Assembly (NCBI RefSeq): GCF_009687845.1
Contig: NZ_BLAD01000050.1
Coordinates: forward strand, 104,360-168,359
Direction: 5' to 3'
Source of the DNA: Acrocarpospora corrugata
Lineage (GTDB): Bacteria > Actinomycetota > Actinomycetes > Streptosporangiales > Streptosporangiaceae
DNA length: 64,000 bases
This document shows, one piece after another, positions 1 to 8,332 of the stretch (its first letter is position 1; the number at the start of each line of letters is the position of its first letter). The position numbers and the translations under genes were made by a program. The notes under the pieces are model-generated. The model worked only from the letters and a program-made list of their open reading frames with translations. It searched no databases and was not told where the DNA came from.

Positions 1-3000
1 CCTCGCCGTCCACGAACGCGCTGTCGATCCGCTTGGGCTCGGCGAAGTTGTTCCTGACCTTGCCCCAGACCTGCTCCTTGCCGGCCCACCGGGTGCCGCC
101 GCGGGTCCGGACGAAGGCCCGCGAGAGGCCGTCCAGGCTCCGGCCGACGATCCACTCGGTGCCGTCCGGCTGGACGAACGCGGCGTCCACCCCGGCCAGC
201 CCGGCGAAGTTCGCGGACAGCTCGGTGAGCGGCTTCTTCCGGGGGTCCGCCAGTTCGTAGCTGGTCGCCGAGTAGATCCAGTAGTCGGTGCCGAGGAACA
301 GGTAGATCTTGCCGTCGCCGCCGGCCAGCAGCGCGTCGAACCGGTCGATGCCGGGCGGCAGGGCCAGTGGCTCGGGGAACTTGCCGGTGAGGTCCTGGTC
401 GCGGAAGGCCACGCCGACCTCGACCGGGTCCAGGCCCAGTTTGCCGGCCAGCCGGGCGAACCGGCGGATCCGCCGGTAGGAGCGGCGGAAGTGCGGCTCC
501 TCCGGGGTGCCGGCTTCGGCCAGCGCGGGGGCCACCAGGATGTCGACGGCGTCCGGCGAGACCGCCGTACAGATCGCCTCGACGACCGGGGCGGAGATGC
601 CGAACACGTCCTGCAGGACGGTGAGCAGCGCGCGGCGCTGCTTGCCGGCCAGGTCGCCGAGGCGCTCGGCCACCTCGTCGACGCCTGCGGCCAGCTCGTT
701 GGCGACGGCGTGCAGCAGGAAGAAGACGTCCTTGCTGTAGTCCTCGACGCCGGGCAGGGTGAAGTCGAGCGCGTTGGTGACCGTGCGGAAGTAGTCCAGC
801 CGCTCCTGCGGCACGCCCAGCGCCGGGTTGAGGTGGCCGGCGTCGGCGAGCATGGCGACCAGCAGCGTCAGCTCCTCCTCGTCGAAGCCCAGCTCGGTGA
901 CCGCCGCCAGATCCAGCCGGTACGGCGCCTGCGCCCGCACGATCGCCGCGATCCGCCCGTAGACGAGCGCGCCGTCGTCGCCGGTGAAGCCCTCCCCGAG
1001 GTCGAGCCAGCCGTCCGGATCGGTGAACAGGTCGCGGACGTCCTCGCGGACCCGGCCCTCCTCGGTGGCGGTGCCCTCCAGCCGCTCGACGACCCGCTGC
1101 GCCATCGCGTCGTCGGCGATGGACAGGAAGTCGTCGGGCGTGAAGGTGAACAGTTCGGCCCAGTGCGCGGAGATCTGGCCCTTCAACGCGTCCAGGATGG
1201 GCCGGCGCATCGGATAGAACTCCAGCGCGATCCCGAAGTCGTCCAGCGCGACCGCGCCGAGCGCGACGACGTCGTTGATGGCGTCGTTCTGGTCGAGCAC
1301 GCCGTTGAAGCGCAGGCTCTCGGTGAGCGCGAGCAGCTGGGTCTCGGTCAGCCGCAGGTCGGCGAAGACGCCCAGGTCGATCGGCGTCTTGCTGGTCCGG
1401 AACCAGGCGATCCTGTCCCGCAGCGCGGTCAGCACCTCCTCGGCCATGTCGTCGAGCAGCACGCTGGGGGTGAACAGCTCGGCGTTGCCCGGCTCGGCGA
1501 AGAACTCGGGGTCGGGCCGCTCACCGGCTTCGTCGAGGTAGCCGTGGTAGATCAGGTTGTCGTACAGCTCGGTCTGCTCGGCCTCGGTCAGGTCGGGGAA
1601 CGCGTTGGCCAGATCGGAGGGGTAGAAGCCGCCTTCGAGCCCGGCCAGGGCGGCGAACAGGTCGCCGGTCAGCTCGTCGAAGTCGCTGGAGAGCACCAGC
1701 TCGTCGGGCAGTTCGTCGGTGGTGAGCAGGCCGTCCGCCTGCAGCAGCCCCGCGATGACCAGGTTGGCGAAGATCTTCGCGGCCGGCCGTTCCGCCAGGC
1801 CGATCCCCAGGAAGTCCTCCGGCACGAGCACGGCCAGGTCGGCGACCGCGTCGTAGGCCGCGGCGGGCGCCTTGGCCGGGTCGAGCCGGAGCAGCCGGGA
1901 GTCGCGCGGCGAGACGACGCCGTCGTCGTGCGCGATCAGCACGTCGTGGATGGTCTGCGCGGCCCGCTCGTCGAACCGGTCGGAGCTGAACACCTCCGGG
2001 GAGAGCCCGACCGTTTCGAACCGTTCGGTGATCCCGGTCAGGACGGCCTGCTTCTCCTCCTCGGCTTCGGCCTTGGCCGGCTCGCCGAGGATCTCGGTCA
2101 GCTCCTGGCCGCTGAACCCCCAGGTGCGCATCCAGGTGACGACCGCGAACAGGGTCTGGACCAGCCACAGGCTGGAGGCGGCGTCGGCGCGTTCCAGGAT
2201 GCGGTAGCAGTCGTAGCTGCCCGGCTCGGTCACCGGCAGCACCGGGAAGGAGGTGTACCGCTGGAGCGACGGGTCGGCCTCCAGCGCGGCCAGCACGCCG
2301 AACAGTTCGTCGACCGAGACGCCGAGCGCGTCCACCAGCCGGCCGGCGCGGTGCAGCAGCGAGAGCGCGTCCAGGCCGAGGTCCCGGTCGAACGGGCTGG
2401 ACTCGTTGGGGTCGGCGTACCGGTCCCGGTAGCGCTGGACGACCGCGACGATGTCGGCCTCGGCCAGGTCGATGGATCGTGCCAAATGACGCCGATACTC
2501 GCGGTTCTGCGGGGCGAGGATGTCGCCGGACGGGATCGGCACGTCGTTGACGGTCACCGGGAGGGTCCTGGCGGTCAGCGCGGCGATCGTGTCGAAGGGC
2601 AGGCTGTGCACGCGGTTCAGGTGCACGGCCGCGGCCACGGCGCGCAGCGCGGCGGTGTTCAGGGTGTTGCCGCAGCAGGAGGTGAGGATCAGGTCCAGGT
2701 CGGTGAAGGAGAGGCCGGTCCGGCGGGACAGCCGGACGAACCGGTTGGCCCGGTCGAACCAGGCGGCCGGAATCGGCCCGTCACTCGCGACCAGGGTCAG
2801 GTCGTCGGGGGCGACCGTCACCACCTGGCCGCCCTGGTGCACGAAGAAGGTCGCGGCGGAACGCTCCAGCAGCGGGTCCTGGTAGAGCAGTTCGCGCAGT
2901 TCCGCGCCGGTCATCGAGGTCGCGGCCAGGAACCGCTCGACCTCGGCCAGCACCGCGGTGGTCTCGCCGGGCGCGAGCCCGTACACCTCGCCGACGTCCG

Positions 3001-3478
3001 TCCCGCGTACGCTCGTCACCATCAGCACGTCTTCGGGGGTCAGGCCGAGGAACTCCCTGGCCACCGTGTCCCGGTCCACCCGCGCCGCGAACAGCCGGTA
3101 GAACTCCACCGGGTCGATCTGCAGATGGCGCAGATAGGTGGCCAGCCGCGCGTTCCGCAGCGAGAACGGCAACCCGAACGGGTGCTTCAGCTGCCGCAGC
3201 TTCTCGTACGGCACGTCGTCGACGAGGGATTCCAGGATCCGGTTGACGATGTCCAGGTACGGCGTCAGCGTGAAGGTGTTCTTCGTGTCGAGCGGGATCT
3301 GCCCCAGATCGGCCCTGCGGCGCAGCAGGTCGGTGTCGTCGAACGTGTCCTGCAGCAGTTTGAGCAGGTCGGCGAGGTAGGCGGCCGGCGAGTAGACCGA
3401 CCTTGCCTCATCCCCTTCGCGGAAGTCCAGTTCTCCGAAGAGCCGTTCGTAGCTGGGTAATGAGGCATCGCTTCGCAC
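1..3478 (-). CDS. TcA-like toxin-complex subunit with hemopexin-like repeats, 3' end outside window
   Basis: Translated on the minus strand from a GTG at 3476-3478. The start is fixed by an in-frame TAA just upstream and a GGAGG 9-10 nt away. The N-terminus has the block typical of Tc toxin A / Salmonella SpvA-type (VRP1) proteins: YSPAAYLADLLKLL, then a 'RADLGQIPLDTKNTF' segment and TPYLDIVNRILESL. About 1,159 codons are in the window. The last visible part (below about position 345) has hemopexin-like repeats (FDALLAGGDGKIYLFLG followed by DYWIYS, then VDAAFVQPDG). TcA proteins form the pore-forming, receptor-binding pentamer of insecticidal toxin complexes; some distant relatives have no known toxicity. 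The C-terminus and any TcB/TcC partner lie beyond the edge. A long antisense open frame covers the gene and is a GC-skew shadow. Confidence 0.8.
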   Translation of the reverse strand, partial: MRSDASLPSYERLFGELDFREGDEARSVYSPAAYLADLLKLLQDTFDDTDLLRRRADLGQIPLDTKNTFTLTPYLDIVNRILESLVDDVPYEKLRQLKHPFGLPFSLRNARLATYLRHLQIDPVEFYRLFAARVDRDTVAREFLGLTPEDVLMVTSVRGTDVGEVYGLAPGETTAVLAEVERFLAATSMTGAELRELLYQDPLLERSAATFFVHQGGQVVTVAPDDLTLVASDGPIPAAWFDRANRFVRLSRRTGLSFTDLDLILTSCCGNTLNTAALRAVAAAVHLNRVHSLPFDTIAALTARTLPVTVNDVPIPSGDILAPQNREYRRHLARSIDLAEADIVAVVQRYRDRYADPNESSPFDRDLGLDALSLLHRAGRLVDALGVSVDELFGVLAALEADPSLQRYTSFPVLPVTEPGSYDCYRILERADAASSLWLVQTLFAVVTWMRTWGFSGQELTEILGEPAKAEAEEEKQAVLTGITERFETVGLSPEVFSSDRFDERAAQTIHDVLIAHDDGVVSPRDSRLLRLDPAKAPAAAYDAVADLAVLVPEDFLGIGLAERPAAKIFANLVIAGLLQADGLLTTDELPDELVLSSDFDELTGDLFAALAGLEGGFYPSDLANAFPDLTEAEQTELYDNLIYHGYLDEAGERPDPEFFAEPGNAELFTPSVLLDDMAEEVLTALRDRIAWFRTSKTPIDLGVFADLRLTETQLLALTESLRFNGVLDQNDAINDVVALGAVALDDFGIALEFYPMRRPILDALKGQISAHWAELFTFTPDDFLSIADDAMAQRVVERLEGTATEEGRVREDVRDLFTDPDGWLDLGEGFTGDDGALVYGRIAAIVRAQAPYRLDLAAVTELGFDEEELTLLVAMLADAGHLNPALGVPQERLDYFRTVTNALDFTLPGVEDYSKDVFFLLHAVANELAAGVDEVAERLGDLAGKQRRALLTVLQDVFGISAPVVEAICTAVSPDAVDILVAPALAEAGTPEEPHFRRSYRRIRRFARLAGKLGLDPVEVGVAFRDQDLTGKFPEPLALPPGIDRFDALLAGGDGKIYLFLGTDYWIYSATSYELADPRKKPLTELSANFAGLAGVDAAFVQPDGTEWIVGRSLDGLSRAFVRTRGGTRWAGKEQVWGKVRNNFAEPKRIDSAFVDGE

Positions 3479-3608
3479 GCGGTAGGTCCCCTCCGGTTAA
3501 GCCCCCGATTCGGCCGACTCATGGTCGCCGATCCCGCCCGTGAGGACTACCTACCGAAAAGGTGACAAGTTCCAACTGATCGTACAGAGGTTGAACGATC
3601 TTCGCAGG

Positions 3609-4814
3609 CTATGCGGATTCCAGCCGGGCGAGCACCTCCAGCGGGCTTGCGAGCAGCTCGGCGAAGGCCAGTTCGGCCGCGCCGGCCAGGGTTGAGTCGT
3701 ATCCGAGGGCCGCCGTTCTGAGCTGCAGCTTCTCCCGGGAGATCATCAGCACGTTGGCCGCCACCCGGCTGTGCACCTGGGCCGCGGAACCCCGGTAGAC
3801 CTCGCGCAACATGCCGCCGAAGATCACCATGCCGGGGTTGAAGAGGTTGACCAGATTGGCCACCCCGATGCCCAGCCAGTCGCCGATCCGGCGCAGCGCC
3901 TCGGCCGCCGCCTCGTCGCCGTTGGCCGCGGCGTCCACGACGGCCGAAATACCGTCACGGCCGACCAGCTCCGCGGACCGGCCGGCCATCTCCAGCAGGG
4001 CCTGCTCGCCGACCTCCGCCTCCAGGCAGCCGCGCGAACCGCACCCGCAGGGACGTCCCTCGTACGGGTTCACGATCATGTGGCCGACTTCGCAGCCGTA
4101 GCCGCCGTCGCCGTCCAGGAGTTTGCCGCCCACGATGATCCCGCCGCCGACGCCGACGTCCCCGTGCAGGTAGACCAGATTCTGCACGCCGGCGCCCACG
4201 CCCCTGACGTGTTCGGCCAGCGCGCCCAGGTGCGCCTCGTTGCCCACCGGCACCGGCAGGCCGAGCCCGAGCCGCTGGCCCAGTTCGGCGCCGAACGCCT
4301 GGTCGACCCAGCCCATGTTTGGGCCGAAGCGCACCATCCCGTCGCCGGGGCGGATCATGCCGCAGTAGGCCGCGCCGGCGCCCACGCACAGCCCGTCCGA
4401 GCGCCGGTACATCTCCCGGCCGAACTCGGCGAGCACGCCGACGACATCGTCGAGGTCGGCCCCGGCCCGCTGCCGGACCGTTTCGCGGCGGTCGAGGATC
4501 TTGCCGCCCAGGCCCACCCTGGCGGCGACCAGGCGGTCCACCCGGACGTCGAAGGCGAGCACGTAGACGCGGTCGGACTCGGCCCGCACGACCAGGGACG
4601 GGCGGCCGGCCCGGCCGGTCTCCCCGGGGAGTTCCTCGCGGACCAGGCCGGCGGCGGTGAGTTCGGCGGTCAGGCCCATGATCGTGCTGCGGTTCAGGCC
4701 CATCCGCTCGGCCAGCGCCGACCGGGAGAGCGGGCCCGCCACATGCACCTGCCGGAGCAGATCGCCGAGATTGTGGCGCCGGCTCTCCTCCTGTGACCAC
4801 GCTGGTTTCGGCAT
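3609..4814 (-). CDS. ROK-family transcriptional regulator (NagC/XylR type)
   Basis: A 401-aa protein. The N-terminal winged helix (about residues 10-75: RHNLGDLLRQVHVAGPLSRS, then LAERMGLNRSTIMGLTAEL) is followed by a ROK sugar-kinase-like fold. The ROK zinc site is intact: EVGHM followed by CGCGSRGCLEAEVG near residues 235-260. Such proteins usually repress sugar-uptake or catabolic genes and respond to a sugar or sugar phosphate. No sugar operon is next to it; it is divergent from the Rsm22-like gene (99 bp between starts) and lies upstream of the TcA-like gene, on the same strand and about 130 bp away. It could control either neighbour; nothing in the sequence decides this. Confidence 0.9.
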   Translation of the reverse strand: MPKPAWSQEESRRHNLGDLLRQVHVAGPLSRSALAERMGLNRSTIMGLTAELTAAGLVREELPGETGRAGRPSLVVRAESDRVYVLAFDVRVDRLVAARVGLGGKILDRRETVRQRAGADLDDVVGVLAEFGREMYRRSDGLCVGAGAAYCGMIRPGDGMVRFGPNMGWVDQAFGAELGQRLGLGLPVPVGNEAHLGALAEHVRGVGAGVQNLVYLHGDVGVGGGIIVGGKLLDGDGGYGCEVGHMIVNPYEGRPCGCGSRGCLEAEVGEQALLEMAGRSAELVGRDGISAVVDAAANGDEAAAEALRRIGDWLGIGVANLVNLFNPGMVIFGGMLREVYRGSAAQVHSRVAANVLMISREKLQLRTAALGYDSTLAGAAELAFAELLASPLEVLARLESA

Positions 4815-4912
4815 CGCGACACCCCCTCACCGTTCTTTATCATCGACACGACCTTAGGAGGTCACCTACTGAACTGACGCATGGCCGTCCTGGACCTTGG
4901 AGCGACAACCTC

Positions 4913-5926
4913 ATGACCGTCACGGCCGGGCTGCCGGGCGATCTCTATGACGCACTCGACGCGGCGCTCAGGAGATTCGCTCCCGCTGACATGGCGCGAT
5001 CCGTACAGAATCTGATGCGGCAGTACCGGGAGGGCGGCGCTCCGGCGGATGTCATCCTCGATTCGGCCATCGATGTGGCGGCGTATGCCGGGTATCGGAT
5101 GCCTGCCACGTTCGCGGCGGTGTCGGCGGCTTTGCGGCATACGGCGGAGTTGACGCCGGGGTTCGCGCCGCGGACGCAGGTGGATATCGGTGGCGGCACG
5201 GGGGCGTCCGTGTGGGCCGCGGCGCAGGTCTGGTCCTCGCTGGAGAGCGTGACGGTTCTGGAGCAGTCTCCCAAGGCCATCGCCATGGGGGAATGGCTGG
5301 CGAAACGGTCTGAGAGCGCGGTCGTGCGGTCGGGTGTGTGGAAGCGCGGAGTTATCCACAGCTCTGTGGATAAACCTCCGGCGGATCTGGTCACCATGTC
5401 GTACGTGCTGGGTGAGCTGCCGCCCGCCGTGCAGGAGAGCGTGGTCCGCTCGGTGGCCGCCGACGCCGAGATGATCGTGCTGGTCGAACCCGGCACGCCC
5501 GCCGGATACGCCAGAATCCTCGCCGCCCGACAGACCCTGATAAATCAGGGTCTGTCGCTGGTGGCGCCCTGTCCGCACGACCGCGCCTGCCCGATCCCGC
5601 GCGGGCGCGACTGGTGCCATTTCTCGGTACGGCTCAACCGCACCGCCCTGCACCGCCAGATCAAGGTCGGCGCCCTGAGCTTCGAGGACGAAAAGTTCTC
5701 CTACGTCGCCGCCGCCCGCCGGCCCTGGCCCCGCGCCGCCGGCCGCGTCCTGCGCCACCCCACCCTGCGCAAGGGCATGGTCACCATGCGCCTGTGCATG
5801 GCGGAACCCGGCATCACCGACGAGATCGTGTCCAAGCGGCAGGGCGAGCTCTACCAGCGGGCCCGCGACGTCTCCTGGGGAAACCAGTGGCCCCGATCAA
5901 CGGACACGCTTCACTCAGCGGATTGA
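4913..5926 (+). CDS. Rsm22-like small-ribosomal-subunit methyltransferase-family protein
   Basis: About 337 aa. The ATG at 4913 (MTVTAGLPGDLYDAL) has GGAG 10 nt upstream and begins where family homology begins; an upstream in-frame ATG at 4793 would overlap the divergent ROK gene. The SAM-binding motif I appears as VDIGGGTGASVWAA. The C-terminal half has the cysteine-rich signature of Rsm22/METTL17 proteins: CPHDRACPIPRGRDWCHF (Cys-rich, metal/Fe-S ligand-like). The eukaryotic relatives act in mitochondrial small-subunit assembly; METTL17 is reported to bind a 4Fe-4S cluster. The bacterial role is not established here. It is monocistronic. Confidence 0.82.
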   Translation: MTVTAGLPGDLYDALDAALRRFAPADMARSVQNLMRQYREGGAPADVILDSAIDVAAYAGYRMPATFAAVSAALRHTAELTPGFAPRTQVDIGGGTGASVWAAAQVWSSLESVTVLEQSPKAIAMGEWLAKRSESAVVRSGVWKRGVIHSSVDKPPADLVTMSYVLGELPPAVQESVVRSVAADAEMIVLVEPGTPAGYARILAARQTLINQGLSLVAPCPHDRACPIPRGRDWCHFSVRLNRTALHRQIKVGALSFEDEKFSYVAAARRPWPRAAGRVLRHPTLRKGMVTMRLCMAEPGITDEIVSKRQGELYQRARDVSWGNQWPRSTDTLHSAD

Positions 5927-5992
5927 TCTCTGTCATCGCGTGTTCTCCCCGGTGGCCCAGGGTCGGTCGGTACCGGACCGAACGGAGACATC

Positions 5993-7675
5993 ATGGGCCA
6001 CCACCATCATCACGATGACCAGCACGATCATGGGCACGATCACGCGGGCGACCTGTCCGTACCGGACCGGGAGCTGGAGCCCGGCGAGCTGAACCGGCGG
6101 TCGCTGATGCGCCGGGCGGGGCTGCTCGGCGCGGCGGCGATGGCCGCGGGAGCGGTCGCCACGCCGGCCGCCGCGGCCACCACGCGGCACCCCGGGCGGG
6201 AGCCGCGCCACGGCTACCAGTGGCTGGCGGGCGACCACCACATCCACACCCAGCACAGCAGCGACGGCTACTACCGGGTGGTCGACCATGTCCGGCACGC
6301 CAACGCGTACGGGCTGGACTGGATGGTCATCACTGACCACGGCGGTGTGGCGCACGCCAGGATCGGTGTGGAGAAGGTGAATCCGGACATCGTCCAGGCC
6401 CGCGAGGCGTTCGAGGATGTCCTGATTTTTCAGGGCTTGGAGTGGAACATTCCGGCGGCTGAGCACGCCACCGTCTTCGTGCACCCCGGCCGCAACGAGG
6501 TCGCGGTCCTGAAGGAGTTCGAGAACGCCTACGACGGCACGGTCAAGAACGCCGGCGACGGCACCCCGGCCAACGAGGCGCTGGCCGTGGCCGGGATCGC
6601 GTTCCTGGGCGAGCAGGTCCGCCGCCGCCGCATCCCCGACGCGCTGTTCTTCGCCAACCACCCGGCGCGACGCGGCGTCGACTCCCCGCACGAGATCCGC
6701 GCCTGGCGCGACTCCGACCCGAGCATCGCGGTCGGTTTCGAAGGCGCGCCCGGCCACCAGGCGGCCGGCATCAAGGCGCCGCTCGGTCCCGGCAGCGGGC
6801 GCGGCTTCTACAGCGGCAGCCCGAGCGCGGCCTCGTTCCCCGGCTACCCGGTCGAGAGCTACCGCACCTTCGGCGGCTTCGACTGGATGACCTCCACCGT
6901 CGGCGGCCTCTGGGACAGCCTGCTCGCTGAGGGCAAGCCCTGGTGGATCACCGCCAACTCCGACGCCCACCAGGTGTACGGCGACACCGCGCAGCGCGGC
7001 CCGAACAGCGACTTCGAGGCCAACGGGCGCTACAACGACCCCGTCTACGGCCAGCCCACCCAGGTCACCGCCGGCGACTTCTGGCCCGGCTTCTACAGCC
7101 GCACCAACGTCGGCGCCGAGGACTTCTCCTACGCGGCCGTCATGCGCGGCCTGCGCGCAGGCAGGGTCTGGGTCGACCACGGCAACCTGATCAAGGGCCT
7201 GGACGTGCGCGCCCGCGCCGCCGGGCACCGCTCGGAGCCCGGCATCACGCTGGGCGACACGCTGACCGTACGCAAGGGCACCCCGATCGAGCTCGTCATC
7301 GAGATCGACCTGGCCGCCGAGCCGAACTGGGCGCAGTTCGTGCCGGTGCTGGCCCGGGTGGACGTCATCCAGGGCGAGGTCACCGGCCCCGCCGCCAACC
7401 CCGACGTGTTCACCACCCCGGCCACGAAGGTGATCAAGTCCTTCGAGGTCACCCCGGGCGCGAAGGGCTCCATCCGGTTCGTGTACGGCCTCGGCCCGGT
7501 CGACCGGCCGATCTACCTGCGGGTGCGCGGCACCGACGGCAAGCGCTCCGAGGTGGGCCTGCTGGGCCCCGGCGTGGACCCGGCCGGGCCGAAGATGGAC
7601 GTGCTCGGCGACGCCGACCCGTGGCTCGACCTGTGGTTCTACAGCAACCCGCTCTGGGTGCGGCCGCGCGGATGA
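5993..7675 (+). CDS. Tat-exported PHP-domain metal-dependent phosphoesterase-like protein
   Basis: 560 aa, ATG with GGAG 6-8 nt upstream. It begins with a natural histidine-rich stretch (MGHHHHHDDQHDHGHDH). Next comes a twin-arginine signal (LNRRSLMRRAGLLGAAA, then a small-residue h-region ending AAAA near residue 62), so the protein is probably exported folded with its metals bound. The PHP domain starts with GDHHIHTQHSSDG and continues with MVITDHGGVAH, both metal-ligand motifs. PHP proteins hydrolyse phosphoesters with two or three metal ions; the substrate is unknown. The stop codon overlaps the ATG of the next gene (ATGA), so the two are co-translated. The N-terminal His cluster is probably a metal-loading segment. 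Confidence 0.83.
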   Translation: MGHHHHHDDQHDHGHDHAGDLSVPDRELEPGELNRRSLMRRAGLLGAAAMAAGAVATPAAAATTRHPGREPRHGYQWLAGDHHIHTQHSSDGYYRVVDHVRHANAYGLDWMVITDHGGVAHARIGVEKVNPDIVQAREAFEDVLIFQGLEWNIPAAEHATVFVHPGRNEVAVLKEFENAYDGTVKNAGDGTPANEALAVAGIAFLGEQVRRRRIPDALFFANHPARRGVDSPHEIRAWRDSDPSIAVGFEGAPGHQAAGIKAPLGPGSGRGFYSGSPSAASFPGYPVESYRTFGGFDWMTSTVGGLWDSLLAEGKPWWITANSDAHQVYGDTAQRGPNSDFEANGRYNDPVYGQPTQVTAGDFWPGFYSRTNVGAEDFSYAAVMRGLRAGRVWVDHGNLIKGLDVRARAAGHRSEPGITLGDTLTVRKGTPIELVIEIDLAAEPNWAQFVPVLARVDVIQGEVTGPAANPDVFTTPATKVIKSFEVTPGAKGSIRFVYGLGPVDRPIYLRVRGTDGKRSEVGLLGPGVDPAGPKMDVLGDADPWLDLWFYSNPLWVRPRG

Positions 7676-8214
7676 CCATCCTGGCAGTCGACGCCGGCAG
7701 CCCCGACGTCGCCTCGGCCGAGCACCTGATCCACGAAGTGGCGACGGTGCTCGGCCCGCCAGTCCTGGCCTGTACGCACTTCGTGCGGGTCGGCCGGCCC
7801 CACGTCGCGATCACCCTCGTGCTCGCCCCGGGAGAACTTCCGGCAGAGTACGGCGTCGCCTGGGGTTCCCACCGCAGTGGCCCTGAGGACCTGGCGGCCG
7901 GAGCCGGGCAGGCACTGGCCGAGTTCGAAGCGGGCGGCGGGCGTGCGGTCGTTTTCCCCGGCTCCCCCGGCCTGTCCGGCGTGCTCACGGTGGCCGAACT
8001 GCTCGAACGGTCGGCGATCGAGCAAGTGTCGGTGCTGGCCTCGCCGGACCCGGCCGAACCGGAGATCATGCTGGACACGCGGGGATACCTGCGGCCGGAA
8101 CGGAAGACCGGCGTGCTGACGCTGGCGACGACGCCAGGACTGCTGCCGGACGGGTCGATCGGGCTGGTGCCGTTCGAGATCCTCGATCCACGGGCGTGCT
8201 GCGGCGGGCACTGA
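7672..8214 (+). CDS. Unknown protein coupled to the PHP-domain gene
   Basis: 180 aa starting at the ATG that overlaps the preceding stop (ATGA). No family was recognised. The sequence looks like a small alpha/beta protein with several hydrophobic strands (VAITLVLAPGEL, AVVFPGSPGLSGVL) and ends in ACCGGH, a Cys-Cys-His tail that could bind metal. There is no signal peptide or membrane segment. Translational coupling suggests it works with the PHP protein, although it appears cytoplasmic while that one appears exported. Confidence 0.65.
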   Translation: MTILAVDAGSPDVASAEHLIHEVATVLGPPVLACTHFVRVGRPHVAITLVLAPGELPAEYGVAWGSHRSGPEDLAAGAGQALAEFEAGGGRAVVFPGSPGLSGVLTVAELLERSAIEQVSVLASPDPAEPEIMLDTRGYLRPERKTGVLTLATTPGLLPDGSIGLVPFEILDPRACCGGH

Positions 8215-8224
8215 TTCACCGGCT

Positions 8225-8266
8225 CGGGGAGCCGCGATCGGGGAGCCGCGATCGGGGAGCCGCGAT
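8225..8266. repeat. 14-bp tandem repeat, three perfect copies
   Basis: The unit CGGGGAGCCGCGAT occurs at 8225-8238, 8239-8252 and 8253-8266. It is followed by a second short duplication, GCCACTTCGATCCGG, near 8274 and 8306. The block fills the 118-bp gap between the convergent unknown gene and the kinase gene. No clear terminator is seen here. Confidence 0.9.
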
Positions 8267-8332
8267 CGCGGCTGCCACTTCGATCCGGTGAAATCACCCG
8301 GGGAGCCACTTCGATCCGGCGAATTCGCCGCG

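Noticed and set aside
491..3460. Long plus-strand open frame over the TcA-like gene
   Set aside because: It is antisense to a well-supported gene, has Gln/Val/Gly/Arg-biased composition, no family resemblance and no suitable start; it is an effect of GC codon bias.
5993..6043. Poly-His stretch as a cloning tag
   Set aside because: It is embedded in a longer natural His/Asp-rich segment with native flanks and a Tat signal behind it.
8225..8266. CRISPR-like repeat
   Set aside because: Units are 14 bp and contiguous without spacers; no cas genes.
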